Assembly (NCBI GenBank): GCA_016707525.1
Contig: JADJHP010000008.1
Span: forward strand, 186,001 to 250,000
Direction: 5' to 3'
From: Ignavibacteriota bacterium
GTDB lineage: Bacteria > Bacteroidota > Ignavibacteria > UBA10030 > UBA6906
DNA length: 64,000 bases
The notes under the pieces were generated by a model. That model did not search any database. It saw only the letters and a program-made list of their open reading frames with translations, and had not been told where the DNA came from. Position numbers and translations under genes: made by a program. Positions within the stretch are counted from its first letter, which is position 1; each line of letters starts with the position of its first letter. This document shows, in pieces, positions 18,048-26,552 of this stretch.

Positions 18048-18443
18048 ATGAAGTTCGAAGTACAGAATGATGGCACGTCGGTGACCCTGACGCTGCACGA
18101 GAAGAAGCTGGATTCCACCATGGCATCGGAACTCAAAGGCGAGTTCCTGATCATCGCAAAGCCAAAGATCGACCACCTGATCATCGATCTCAAGGAGGTC
18201 GAGTTCTGCGATAGCAGCGGGCTGAGCGCACTCCTCATCGCCGAAAGGAAGATGAAGGAGCACGGCGGCACGGTGCGTTTGCTGAACGCGAATCAGAAGG
18301 TGATGAGTCTCCTGAAGATCTCCATGCTGGACCGGCTCTTCGAATTCACCGAACCCCCGAAGCCCGCGGCGAAGAAGCCGGAGAAGGCGCCGGAAAAGAA
18401 GCCGGAGAAGAAGCCGGCGAAGGCGCCGGCGAAGAAGAAGTAA
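18048..18443 (+). CDS. STAS-domain anti-sigma factor antagonist with basic tail
   Basis: 131 residues. The first ~100 form a STAS domain of the SpoIIAA/anti-anti-sigma type, with the phospho-acceptor serine context DLKEVEFCDSSGLSALLIAE. Such proteins release a sigma factor by binding its anti-sigma kinase when unphosphorylated. The last ~30 residues are almost only Lys, Pro, Ala and Glu (PPKPAAKKPEKAPEKK and onward), like histone H1 tails. This tail is not part of the usual domain and may bind nucleic acid or be a disordered linker. ATG 18048 was chosen for the upstream GGAGGAGAG. No anti-sigma factor is nearby. Confidence 0.88.
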   Translation: MKFEVQNDGTSVTLTLHEKKLDSTMASELKGEFLIIAKPKIDHLIIDLKEVEFCDSSGLSALLIAERKMKEHGGTVRLLNANQKVMSLLKISMLDRLFEFTEPPKPAAKKPEKAPEKKPEKKPAKAPAKKK

Positions 18444-18510
18444 GGCATGCGCAGCAGGGCGGGAGGACTTCTTCCAGCGCCCACCCTGGAGAGAGTCCAT
18501 GAACGACGAC

Positions 18511-18540
18511 AGGGGCGGTCCCGCTTGCGGGACCGCCCCT
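18511..18540. terminator. Hairpin between convergent STAS and pyk genes
   Basis: A perfect 12-bp stem, AGGGGCGGTCCC (18511-18522) with GGGACCGCCCCT (18529-18540), with loop GCTTGC. It lies between two genes ending toward each other and could stop transcription from both sides, but neither strand has a T tract. Confidence 0.45.
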
Positions 18541-18571
18541 GTGCATGTGCACCACTCCTACCGTTGTTCCC

Positions 18572-20011
18572 CTATCCCATCTTCTCCACCTTGATCATAT
18601 TCGTACTCCCCCCCGCGAACAGCGGCTGGCCGGCGATGAGGACGTACGGATCGCCGCTCCGCAGGATGCCTTCATCCAGCAACTTCGCTTCCACCGCCCG
18701 CAACGTCCTGTCGGAATCCTGTTGCACAGGGTCCGCCATCACGCCCTGCACGCCCCACACCAGGTTCAGACGCCGTAGCGTCGCCGCGGAGGTGGTCACC
18801 GCTACGAGCGGAGTGCGCGGCCGGTACCGGGCAACGATGCGCGCGGTGGAGCCGGTCTGGGTGACCGCAACGATGGCCGCTGCACCGATCTGCTCCGCAA
18901 GGACGCATGCCGCTCTGCCGAGCGCCGCCTGATGCCCGCGGTCTTCGTGCACGACGTACCGGTCGTCCATGCGCGTACTCGATGCATGGGTCTCAATATT
19001 GTTGATGATCCGCGTCATCATCGCCACGGCGTCCACCGGATACGCACCCACCGAGGTCTCACCACTGAGCATCACGGCATCCGCCCCATCCAGGATCGCG
19101 TTGGCAACGTCGCTTGCCTCCGCCCGCGTCGGCGTGGGATTCGTGATCATGGATTCGAACATCTGCGTGGCAACGATGACGGGCTTACCGGCCCGGATAC
19201 ACCGGTTGATGATGCTCTTCTGATGGAGAGGCACCTCCTCCGGCGGAACTTCCACTCCCAGGTCGCCACGCGCCACCATGATCCCATCAGCCTCTGCAAT
19301 GATGCTGTCGATGTTCCGGAGCGCCTGTGGTTTCTCGATCTTGGCGATGATGGGGTGGGTGCCGGACCCGCCTGGCAGGGCCGTGATCGCGGCGCGCAGG
19401 GCGCGGATGTCCTCGGCCGAGCGCACGAACGACAGTGCCGTATAGTCCACGCCGTTCGCGATCCCGAACGCAAGATCTTCAAGATCTTTCGGTGTGAAGG
19501 CAGGAATGGTGAGTGCGACACCGGGGAGGTTCATGCCTTTACGCGGACTGAGTGTGCCGCCGGCAATGACATCGCAGATGACCTCTTTCCCCTCGACACG
19601 GTTCACCGCGAGCCGGATCTTGCCGTCATCCAGAAGGATGGTGTCACCCTGATGGACCTCCGAGGGGAGCGGCGTGAAAACGGTCGACACCCGTCCGGGA
19701 CCGCCGACGATAGGTTCGGTGGTGATCACCAGGGTACTGCCCGACGGGACATCGATCGACGGCGTGGAGAGTTGACCGATCCGGATCTTGGGCCCCTGAA
19801 GGTCCTGCATCAAGGCCACGGCAGCCCCGCATTGATCCGCGGCCTCGCGGACCGTCGCGATCAGCTTCGCGTGGTCTGCATGCGATCCATGCGAAAAATT
19901 CAACCGTGCAACGTCCATCCCCACCTCGATCATCCGCATCAGGACGGCCGCATCGTGCGACGCAGGCCCCAGGGTACACACTATGCGGGCTTTGCCCGGA
20001 ATGATCCTCAT
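18572..20011 (-). CDS. pyk: Pyruvate kinase
   Basis: Converts phosphoenolpyruvate and ADP to pyruvate and ATP, the last step of glycolysis. The 479 residues are normal for the bacterial type without an extra C-terminal domain. Clear landmarks are ARIVCTLGPAS at the N terminus, ARLNFSHGSH, the potassium/substrate segment MQDLQGPKIRIG, the active-site region IIAKIEKPQALRNID, MVARGDLGVEVP, and SGETSVGAYPVDAV. The start overlaps the stop of the upstream sirtuin gene by 4 nt, which makes it the last gene of a three-gene unit. Confidence 0.97.
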   Translation of the reverse strand: MRIIPGKARIVCTLGPASHDAAVLMRMIEVGMDVARLNFSHGSHADHAKLIATVREAADQCGAAVALMQDLQGPKIRIGQLSTPSIDVPSGSTLVITTEPIVGGPGRVSTVFTPLPSEVHQGDTILLDDGKIRLAVNRVEGKEVICDVIAGGTLSPRKGMNLPGVALTIPAFTPKDLEDLAFGIANGVDYTALSFVRSAEDIRALRAAITALPGGSGTHPIIAKIEKPQALRNIDSIIAEADGIMVARGDLGVEVPPEEVPLHQKSIINRCIRAGKPVIVATQMFESMITNPTPTRAEASDVANAILDGADAVMLSGETSVGAYPVDAVAMMTRIINNIETHASSTRMDDRYVVHEDRGHQAALGRAACVLAEQIGAAAIVAVTQTGSTARIVARYRPRTPLVAVTTSAATLRRLNLVWGVQGVMADPVQQDSDRTLRAVEAKLLDEGILRSGDPYVLIAGQPLFAGGSTNMIKVEKMG

Positions 20012-20760
20012 CGTTTTCCCTTTCGTTCACGCAATGCGCATTCGTACACTGCCGGCATCACTGCGCCGGCAGCCCCCTGAAGAAACACGTCGACATCCGG
20101 TGTGAGGGGGGTTGGCTCGGGATTCACTTCGACAAGTACTGCCCCCGCCCGTCTCGCCATCACAGGCAGCGATGCGGCAGGATAGACCACGGCGGAGGTT
20201 CCGATGGAGAAGAAGATATCGGCATATTCCGCGGCGTGCACGCCCGCTTCCCATTCGTCCTCGGGCAGGCTCTCGCCGAACCAGACGACATCGGGGCGGA
20301 TACGCCCCTTGCAGTCGGTGCACGAAGGCACGCCTTCCATAGCAAGGACCGATTCGTTGCTGTAGGTGCGGCCGCACTCCATGCAGTAGTTCCGCTCGAT
20401 GTTGCCATGCAACTCATGCACCACACGGCTGCCGGCCCTGCGGTGAAGGTTGTCGATATTCTGCGTCACCACCTCGAATCGCGGAAAGAGGTCCTGCATC
20501 TGCGCGAGCGCCCGATGTCCCGGGTTCGGCTGAACGTCGGCAATGATACGCTTGCGCTCCGCATACCACTCCCACACCAGGGCCGGATTGCGGAGAAACC
20601 CATCCATGCTTGCGAGTTCCTCCGGCCGCATCTTCTTCCACAGTCCGCCTGCACTGCGAAATGTCGGCACGCCACTCTCCGCCGAGATCCCGGCACCGGT
20701 GAATGCCGTCACCATCGAAGCGGTCTTCAACGCATTCCGCAATGCATCAGGAATGTCCAT
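20008..20760 (-). CDS. cobB: NAD-dependent protein deacylase, sirtuin family
   Basis: Removes acyl groups from lysines using NAD, with nicotinamide as by-product. The 250 residues carry all sirtuin motifs: AFTGAGISAESGVPTFR for NAD binding (~20-36), TQNIDNLHRRAGS, and the catalytic histidine in HELHGNIER. A four-cysteine zinc site is present (CMECG and CTDCKG), then RPDVVWFGESLP and SIGTSAVVYPAA. It is sandwiched between penicillin-acylase and pyruvate kinase genes with overlapping ends. Sirtuins are known to act on metabolic enzymes, so regulation of the coupled pyk product is a reasonable but untested idea. Confidence 0.94.
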   Translation of the reverse strand: MDIPDALRNALKTASMVTAFTGAGISAESGVPTFRSAGGLWKKMRPEELASMDGFLRNPALVWEWYAERKRIIADVQPNPGHRALAQMQDLFPRFEVVTQNIDNLHRRAGSRVVHELHGNIERNYCMECGRTYSNESVLAMEGVPSCTDCKGRIRPDVVWFGESLPEDEWEAGVHAAEYADIFFSIGTSAVVYPAASLPVMARRAGAVLVEVNPEPTPLTPDVDVFLQGAAGAVMPAVYECALRERKGKR

Positions 20761-23189
20761 CAGTCGGCCTTTCCAGGCTTGAGCAACAGCTCCTCAACCC
20801 CATCGCCGGCCGCATCCATCCGCACGATGCGATAGCGCCCCGACAGCCAGAGCGGGGTCTGATCGTCGTAGTGACGGTGTAACACCTGGCCGGATTCCCC
20901 CGATGGCAGGACCGAGCGGTACTCCCGCCGGTCGCCAAGATCGAAGATCTGCCGATAGGACGCTCCAACGGTCACTTCGTACGGTTCCGTGATACTGTAC
21001 TCTCCGCTCATCATGCTCGTCGATCCACCCGGATACGGGAACGGGCCGATATCAAAGAGGCGGTCCAATGGCTTCTGCATGCCGAACGGATGGTGCAGTG
21101 TCACCGTATGCAGCGCCTCCCACCGCCATTCCTTCGTTGCCGGCCCGAAACGCGCCGTAAGATCCTCGAGCGTTTCACGGGCGCTGCGCGCCACGATCAT
21201 GTCGCGCGTTTCGGACTGCGCCGTGCGCACATCGTCGAACCAGGGTGACGTGTTCTCGCGGAGCAGCCGCGCGGTCACGCGCAGAGGAATGTTCACCAGC
21301 ATGCACCAGTCATGGAAGATGTCGTCGCCCATCTCGTCCAGATAGATGTTGCGCAGCAAATGATTGAGGAAGACCTGATAGATGGCCGTCGCAATGTCCG
21401 ATCTGTCGAACCGATGGTTCCAGTTCCGGAAGTAGGGCCCGACCTTTGCCGCATACGCAGTGCCGACAACGCTGTCCGCAAATGCTGCTTCCACCATGGG
21501 CGCGAGGTCGCGGGCATACTGCGAGTATGTATCATTCTGAAGATCTTCGAATGCGCGGACGCTGAACTTCGCGCCCGGTTCTCCGAGGACCCCACGCAGG
21601 CGCCGTATGCGCGACGACGGCTCCCAGAGATCACCGATCACAGAGGGAGCGGCATCCGCACCGATCTTGTTGTTCGCACTGGCGATGAAGCCTTCCGCCG
21701 GATCCAGCTGGCGCGGCAACGATTCGAACGGTACGAACCCGGTCCACCCAGAACCCGGTTCCCATCCCGGCACAGGGAGCAGGCCGCGTCCACGCCCGCG
21801 GATCGGCAGCCGCGCGGCACACACATACCCGATGTGCCCTTTGACATCCGCATACACGAAATTCTGTCCCGGCACACTGAAGGTGCTCAGCGCTTTCGTG
21901 AACTCGCCCCATGAACGGGCACGGTTCAAACGCAGGAAGGTCCCGACCTGATCATCGGGTTCGTATCCCACCCAACGCATGCTGGCCGTAAAGCGGGGCC
22001 GCGTGCGGTTCAGGGACGTGGCGATGTCGGTGACGATGGGTCCGTGCGATGTCAACCGGACCTGAATGGTCACGGCCGTGTCGTTGCGTACGGGTATCTC
22101 TTCTTCGATGAACTGCAGGGGCACCCATGCATCGCCGCGCCGGTAGGTCTTCGCCGAGTCATTGATCTCCTCGATGAAGAAATCGGCATCATCGGCCATG
22201 AGGTTGGTCACCCCCCACGCAATGGAGTCATTCCGCCCGGTCACGACCCCGGGCACTCCGGGAATGGACATGCCGCAGACCAGGAGGCCGGGGATATCGT
22301 ACTGCACTTCGTACCACTGCGAAGGTGAGGTGAGATGGAGATGGGTATCATTCGCAAGGATCGCGGCACCGGTGAGCGAGCGCGAAGGTGCCACGGCCCA
22401 CGCATTGCTGCCTCCGGGCGCCAGAGGCCTGCCCATGAATGCCCGGTACTCCTGTGCGGTATGAAGATACGAGAGCGCGGCAGTGCCCCCTGTGCTGGTG
22501 GCCGCCGGTACTACCGGGGCCGTCGGGGCCGTCGGATCATATTCGTATGTCGGCAGGATGTCCCGGACACGATCGGCACCCAACTTCTCTTCCAGAGCGC
22601 CATACGTAACGTCAGTCCACCATGAGAGATTGAGTTCCCACGCAATGAGCCTCGCCACCAGGATCGAATGCAAGGGCGTCCAATCCCGCGGTTCATACCG
22701 GAGGATGTCGAACTCCACCGGATACGAACCCTTCTGGTGATGGATCCATGCATTCACACCATCGGCGTACCATTGAAGCTTCCGGCGCGTATCATCCGGA
22801 AGTTGCTTCTCAATGCGCTCTGCCGTCCTGCGGAGCCCGATGATCCGGAACATCTTGTCGAAGGGGATCGTAGGGGCACCGACGACCTCGGACAGCTCTC
22901 CCATCGCGGCCCGCCGCTGCATATCCATCTGCCAGAGGCGGTCCTGTGCATGGACGACCCCCAGCGCGTACAACGCATCGTGTTCGTTCGTGGCAATGAT
23001 ATGGGGGACGCCGTAGGCATCGCGTCGGACACGGACCTCATCGATGAGGCCCGGCATCCCAACAGAGCCGGAGGCCGGCGGGAATGATGCTGTGAGTTCG
23101 TACCGTGCGAAAATGAGGAACGCGACGATCAAGATACCGGTGACAACGAGGATGCCAACGAGGATGCGCAGGCGCCGTGTCATGGGCAC
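20760..23189 (-). CDS. Penicillin-acylase family N-terminal nucleophile hydrolase
   Basis: An 809-residue exported hydrolase with one N-terminal membrane helix (ILVGILVVTGILIVAFLIFA) that would anchor it in the periplasm. The family cleaves amide bonds after self-processing into two chains. The serine that becomes the new N terminus is seen in APGGSNAWAVAPSRS (~residue 262), with FEPEDGFI-like AEGFIASANNKIG further on. The N-terminal chain has AYGVPHIIATNEHDALYALG and HAQDRLWQMDMQRR, typical of the family. Natural substrates may be acyl-homoserine lactones or peptides; this cannot be told from sequence. The stop overlaps the sirtuin start by one base. Confidence 0.9.
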   Translation of the reverse strand: MPMTRRLRILVGILVVTGILIVAFLIFARYELTASFPPASGSVGMPGLIDEVRVRRDAYGVPHIIATNEHDALYALGVVHAQDRLWQMDMQRRAAMGELSEVVGAPTIPFDKMFRIIGLRRTAERIEKQLPDDTRRKLQWYADGVNAWIHHQKGSYPVEFDILRYEPRDWTPLHSILVARLIAWELNLSWWTDVTYGALEEKLGADRVRDILPTYEYDPTAPTAPVVPAATSTGGTAALSYLHTAQEYRAFMGRPLAPGGSNAWAVAPSRSLTGAAILANDTHLHLTSPSQWYEVQYDIPGLLVCGMSIPGVPGVVTGRNDSIAWGVTNLMADDADFFIEEINDSAKTYRRGDAWVPLQFIEEEIPVRNDTAVTIQVRLTSHGPIVTDIATSLNRTRPRFTASMRWVGYEPDDQVGTFLRLNRARSWGEFTKALSTFSVPGQNFVYADVKGHIGYVCAARLPIRGRGRGLLPVPGWEPGSGWTGFVPFESLPRQLDPAEGFIASANNKIGADAAPSVIGDLWEPSSRIRRLRGVLGEPGAKFSVRAFEDLQNDTYSQYARDLAPMVEAAFADSVVGTAYAAKVGPYFRNWNHRFDRSDIATAIYQVFLNHLLRNIYLDEMGDDIFHDWCMLVNIPLRVTARLLRENTSPWFDDVRTAQSETRDMIVARSARETLEDLTARFGPATKEWRWEALHTVTLHHPFGMQKPLDRLFDIGPFPYPGGSTSMMSGEYSITEPYEVTVGASYRQIFDLGDRREYRSVLPSGESGQVLHRHYDDQTPLWLSGRYRIVRMDAAGDGVEELLLKPGKAD

Positions 23190-23224
23190 GCAAGAGAAAA
23201 GGGGACGGGGAAATGGGTCATGGA

Positions 23225-23259
23225 CGTGTGGCGACGCTCATGATGAGCGTCGCCACACG
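23225..23259. repeat. 35-bp near-perfect palindrome
   Basis: Arm CGTGTGGCGACGCTCAT and its complement are separated by one base. It sits between the outer-membrane protein gene and the penicillin-acylase gene, both on the - strand, with no T tract on either side. It may act as a transcript stabiliser or terminator, or be a REP-like mobile repeat. Confidence 0.6.
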
Positions 23260-23295
23260 AATATATTGAAAGGCTGGGAGTGATGCAATCCGGCC

Positions 23296-24744
23296 CTAGA
23301 ACCGGTGCGAGAAGGTCGCCAGGATGGTGTTGGTGGTGATGCTTTCGTTCACCCGCGACGTGCTGTTGTAATTCGTCCTGAACGTGTCCCACCAGCCCCG
23401 GGCGTAGGTGAGATCCAGCATCGTGGATCCGCCGAGCGGGATACCGAGACCGCCGGTGAGATACTTCTGGTCGAATGAGCTCGGATCGCCCTCATACGGC
23501 GAACGGTTCATCATGAACCCGCCACGGAGACGCAACCCGCCCGGGAACTGATACTCCGCACCTGCCCGGAGGTCGGCCGTAGGACGGAACAGGGTCTTGA
23601 AATCCCTGTTCTGGGCCATCACATCATTGCTGGCATCCTTGAACTCCATCTGCGTCCAATCCGTGTATTCCACATCGCCGGAGAGGACCAGGTCGCCGAA
23701 CATGACCGATGCACCCGCACTGAAGACCCAGGGCGTACGGACACCGTAGTCGCCGGAAGCCAGGTCTTCGAACGGCCTGTCGTTCGGCTTGATGTCGCCA
23801 TTGTCGTAGTATGCACGGGCATAGGAACCGAAATTCTCCTTCACAGTGAAGGCCGTCGGGGTCTTCACCGTCAGGCCCACCCGGAACCGGTCCGGAACCC
23901 TGTACATGAGGCCGAACTTGGCATTGAACCCGGAGATATCACCATCAACATACTCTTCGAGCGTATACCTGTCGAAATCAAACGGGAACGACTGATACAC
24001 GTTGGCACGGTCCTGCTCGTCATACGTGCGATCGTAGCGGTACGTTCCGGACACGTAGGTGAGGGTCAGGCCGAGAGAAACTTCTTTCGCGACATCCAGA
24101 GCGCCACTGACAGACCAGTTGTTCAAGCCGCCGGCTTCGAGCACACTGGCGAGCTGTGTGACCCTGCTCGTGATCGGGCTGACGAACGTACCGCTCACCG
24201 TGTCGATGTCCGCCAGATACAATTGATACGCGATGTTGCCGGAGATATCGGATGGGTACTGGGCGCCATTCCGCGCATACGTTTGAATGATACTGCTGTT
24301 CGGATTGAAGCCGGTGAACGACAGTCCCGACAGGAAATTCGCCTGCCGGTGGAACCCGAATCCGAGCACCAGATTGCCACGGAGCGTCGGCACTTTGTGC
24401 ACAAGGCCGAGGCTGTTCAGTGCGGTGCTGGAATTGGTATAGCCCTGCGAGCTGCCGAAGAAGGTGCTGGTGTTCTTCATACTGAGATAGGAGAGGCCAG
24501 CAGAGAACTCACTGTACTGCATCTGCGCAAGGCCGGCAGGATTCCAATAGATCGCGCTGTAATCACTGGCAACGCCCGTGTAGGCCCCTCCCATGGCGAT
24601 CGCACGTGCGCCAACGCCGATGCCGGACATTCCCAGGCGCAATGCATCTTCAGGGTATTGTGCCCTCATTGCACCTGTCGAAACCACCAGCAGCATCACC
24701 GCTGCTGTCCACTGTTGAAGTATGCTCATCCGATGCTGGTTCAT
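23296..24744 (-). CDS. Outer-membrane beta-barrel protein, FadL/UPF0164-like
   Basis: 482 residues with an N-terminal signal sequence ending near MRAQ. A conserved opening follows (GMSGIGVGARAIAMGGAYTG, then SDYSAIYWNPAGLAQM), as in FadL-like and PorV-like barrels of Bacteroidota. The rest alternates short polar turns with amphipathic strands (AGASVMFGDLVLSGDVEYTD, GGLRLRGGFMMN) and ends in phenylalanine (TFSHRF), as barrel proteins do. Likely roles are uptake of hydrophobic compounds or support of protein secretion. It starts 18 nt after the lipoprotein gene and was probably transcribed with it. Confidence 0.8.
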   Translation of the reverse strand: MNQHRMSILQQWTAAVMLLVVSTGAMRAQYPEDALRLGMSGIGVGARAIAMGGAYTGVASDYSAIYWNPAGLAQMQYSEFSAGLSYLSMKNTSTFFGSSQGYTNSSTALNSLGLVHKVPTLRGNLVLGFGFHRQANFLSGLSFTGFNPNSSIIQTYARNGAQYPSDISGNIAYQLYLADIDTVSGTFVSPITSRVTQLASVLEAGGLNNWSVSGALDVAKEVSLGLTLTYVSGTYRYDRTYDEQDRANVYQSFPFDFDRYTLEEYVDGDISGFNAKFGLMYRVPDRFRVGLTVKTPTAFTVKENFGSYARAYYDNGDIKPNDRPFEDLASGDYGVRTPWVFSAGASVMFGDLVLSGDVEYTDWTQMEFKDASNDVMAQNRDFKTLFRPTADLRAGAEYQFPGGLRLRGGFMMNRSPYEGDPSSFDQKYLTGGLGIPLGGSTMLDLTYARGWWDTFRTNYNSTSRVNESITTNTILATFSHRF

Positions 24745-24762
24745 AGTTTCCTCGTTGGTATA

Positions 24763-25635
24763 TCAGCGGCTCCTGCCGCCGCGATCGCCCGTATTCGTCG
24801 GAGCACTGCCACCGCTGCTGGGCGGAGGTGACGACGGCGGCGACGATGGAGCGGGCGTCGATGACCGGCCGCCACCATTGCTGCCACTGCTTCCCGATGA
24901 CGAAGAGCCTGACGATCCGCCGTAGCTTGGCGGCGGGTTATATCGCTCTTCGCGACGCCCCGACCGCGTGCTGCCTGAGGGACGCGGGGCAGAGCGCGTT
25001 GTGGCCCCACCGACCGAGCCATTGCGATTGCCCGAATTACGGGACGTGGTGCCTCCCACCGCTGCACCACGCGCACCGGTGTTCGTCCGCCCTGTCGGCA
25101 GAACCGTTGAACCACCCGACCCGCCTGAAGCAGAGCGGGAACCCGACGGAGCGTACGATCCTGCCGTACCACCGCGCACGCTACCCGAGGAACGCGTCGA
25201 ACCGAAGTTGCGCGTCGTCCCGTGGCTGGTGCCGCGTGTCACGTACCCGCCTCCGCCACCATGATGCGAGTAACCGTACGGAAGATATCCATACCCCCCA
25301 TAATACGGCCAGCCGGAATAGTGGTAGGGTGAGTAGTACCCCGTTCCGCACCACCCCCAGAACGGATCGTAATACCCGCCATACCCCCACGGTGCTCCGT
25401 ACCCAACCCCGATGACGGTCTGCGGGTAGTACCCGTACGTGTCATCATAGAATTGGGAGCGTGCTTCTTCGTAGTCTTCCTGTGAGACGGTGTCCTCAGG
25501 AATGTATTCGTCTTCTTCGTTGTACACGTACTGATGGTCGTCGTGTACGGTTCCGAGCTGCGTATAGCAGCCGGGTACCAGCAGCAGCAAGAGCGCTGCC
25601 GCAGGCAGCATCAGGCGAAGTGTCAAGGTTTTCAT
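24763..25635 (-). CDS. Tyr/Gly/Ser-rich lipoprotein of unknown function
   Basis: A 290-residue secreted lipoprotein. The signal peptide MKTLTLRLMLPAAALLLLLV is followed by PGC, giving a lipobox with cysteine 23, although proline at -2 is unusual. An acidic stretch (YNEEDEYIPEDTVSQEDYEE) leads to a Tyr/Gly/Trp-rich section (YDPFWGWCGTGYYSPYHYSG). A long low-complexity Ser/Thr/Gly/Arg tail follows, in which nearly half the residues are Ser or Gly. ATG 25635 has GGAGGAACC upstream; the frame is open to 25764 without meaning. No catalytic domain is seen. It may be a surface or matrix component. Confidence 0.75.
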   Translation of the reverse strand: MKTLTLRLMLPAAALLLLLVPGCYTQLGTVHDDHQYVYNEEDEYIPEDTVSQEDYEEARSQFYDDTYGYYPQTVIGVGYGAPWGYGGYYDPFWGWCGTGYYSPYHYSGWPYYGGYGYLPYGYSHHGGGGGYVTRGTSHGTTRNFGSTRSSGSVRGGTAGSYAPSGSRSASGGSGGSTVLPTGRTNTGARGAAVGGTTSRNSGNRNGSVGGATTRSAPRPSGSTRSGRREERYNPPPSYGGSSGSSSSGSSGSNGGGRSSTPAPSSPPSSPPPSSGGSAPTNTGDRGGRSR

Positions 25636-25787
25636 GAATGGTTCCTCCTCTACGTACCAGACAATATCACAATATTGGTGCCATGGTGCAAGGATGAGCG
25701 ATATGGCGAAATTGGGGGAAATTGAGGGGTCGGAGGGGGGGGTACTGCTCAAACGTGTGGCCACCGTCCACTAAACCACACAGCACA

Positions 25788-26552
25788 TCAGAACGCCCGG
25801 GCATATTCCAAACGCACCGTCCGGTTGGCAACCGAAATGTCGCGGCCGTTCTTGATGATGTCCTTCATATTCACGCCGAGCGTGAGCCCATTGCCGATCG
25901 AGACCTTCAACCCTGCATTGACGTATCCCCTCCCCTTCCCGATCGCACTCCCACTGTTATCATTCAGGCCGAAGTTGTACTCCGCAACGACGGAGATGAT
26001 CGGACCGATCGTCTTCTCCGCGCCGATGAACAGATTGATGTCCCGGTCGCCGTCGGCTCTCTCAAAACTGTAGTTCACGCCGCCATGAAGGCTGAAGTAC
26101 CCGAGCAACAAATAGTTCTTGCTGGCCACGGCAAACAGACCGGGCGATTTGATGCGGTACCGGTCCTGTCCCTTGATGTAGCCGTCCTTCCCCTGCGAAT
26201 CGAACCCGATCACGATCGCGGGGAATGCCATGTTCTCTTCGATGATGCGGATCCGGAGATTGACCCCGGGTATGTCATTCATGACGGGCGACTCCGCACC
26301 GATGAGGCGCATGCCGCCGTACGAGATGCCGAAGCTGAGGCGCTCGAGGATCCCCGCACTCATCCCGAACAGGACCCCGCCTTCCTGGTAGAAGTCGACA
26401 TCAAGCGCGAAGGTCCCCTTGTCCAGCATGCCCGCCGTGGGCACGTCGACAAGGAAGCGCGGCTCAAGCCCGCCGCCGGACCCTGCGGCTCCCTGCGCTG
26501 TGGCGTTCTGGAAGCACGTGAGGAGCAGGAACGCCGTGGCCACGAGCTTCAT
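25788..26552 (-). CDS. Outer-membrane beta-barrel protein of unknown function
   Basis: 254 residues beginning with a signal peptide (MKLVATAFLLLTCFQNATAQ), then a glycine-rich linker and repeated amphipathic strands (LSFGISYGGMRLIGAE, LINLFIGAEKTIGPIISVVA-type segments). It ends with aromatic-terminated strand LEYARAF. No family name is recognised; similar proteins are annotated as hypothetical outer-membrane proteins in Bacteroidota. The ATG overlaps the cysS stop by 4 nt, so the protein is translated from the recN-cysS transcript. That is an odd partner for an envelope protein. Confidence 0.7.
   Translation of the reverse strand: MKLVATAFLLLTCFQNATAQGAAGSGGGLEPRFLVDVPTAGMLDKGTFALDVDFYQEGGVLFGMSAGILERLSFGISYGGMRLIGAESPVMNDIPGVNLRIRIIEENMAFPAIVIGFDSQGKDGYIKGQDRYRIKSPGLFAVASKNYLLLGYFSLHGGVNYSFERADGDRDINLFIGAEKTIGPIISVVAEYNFGLNDNSGSAIGKGRGYVNAGLKVSIGNGLTLGVNMKDIIKNGRDISVANRTVRLEYARAF

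Noticed and set aside
25824..26073. Small + strand membrane-like frame antisense to the OMP gene.
   Set aside because: It has no ribosome site or family sequence, and the opposite strand encodes a protein with signal peptide and barrel features.
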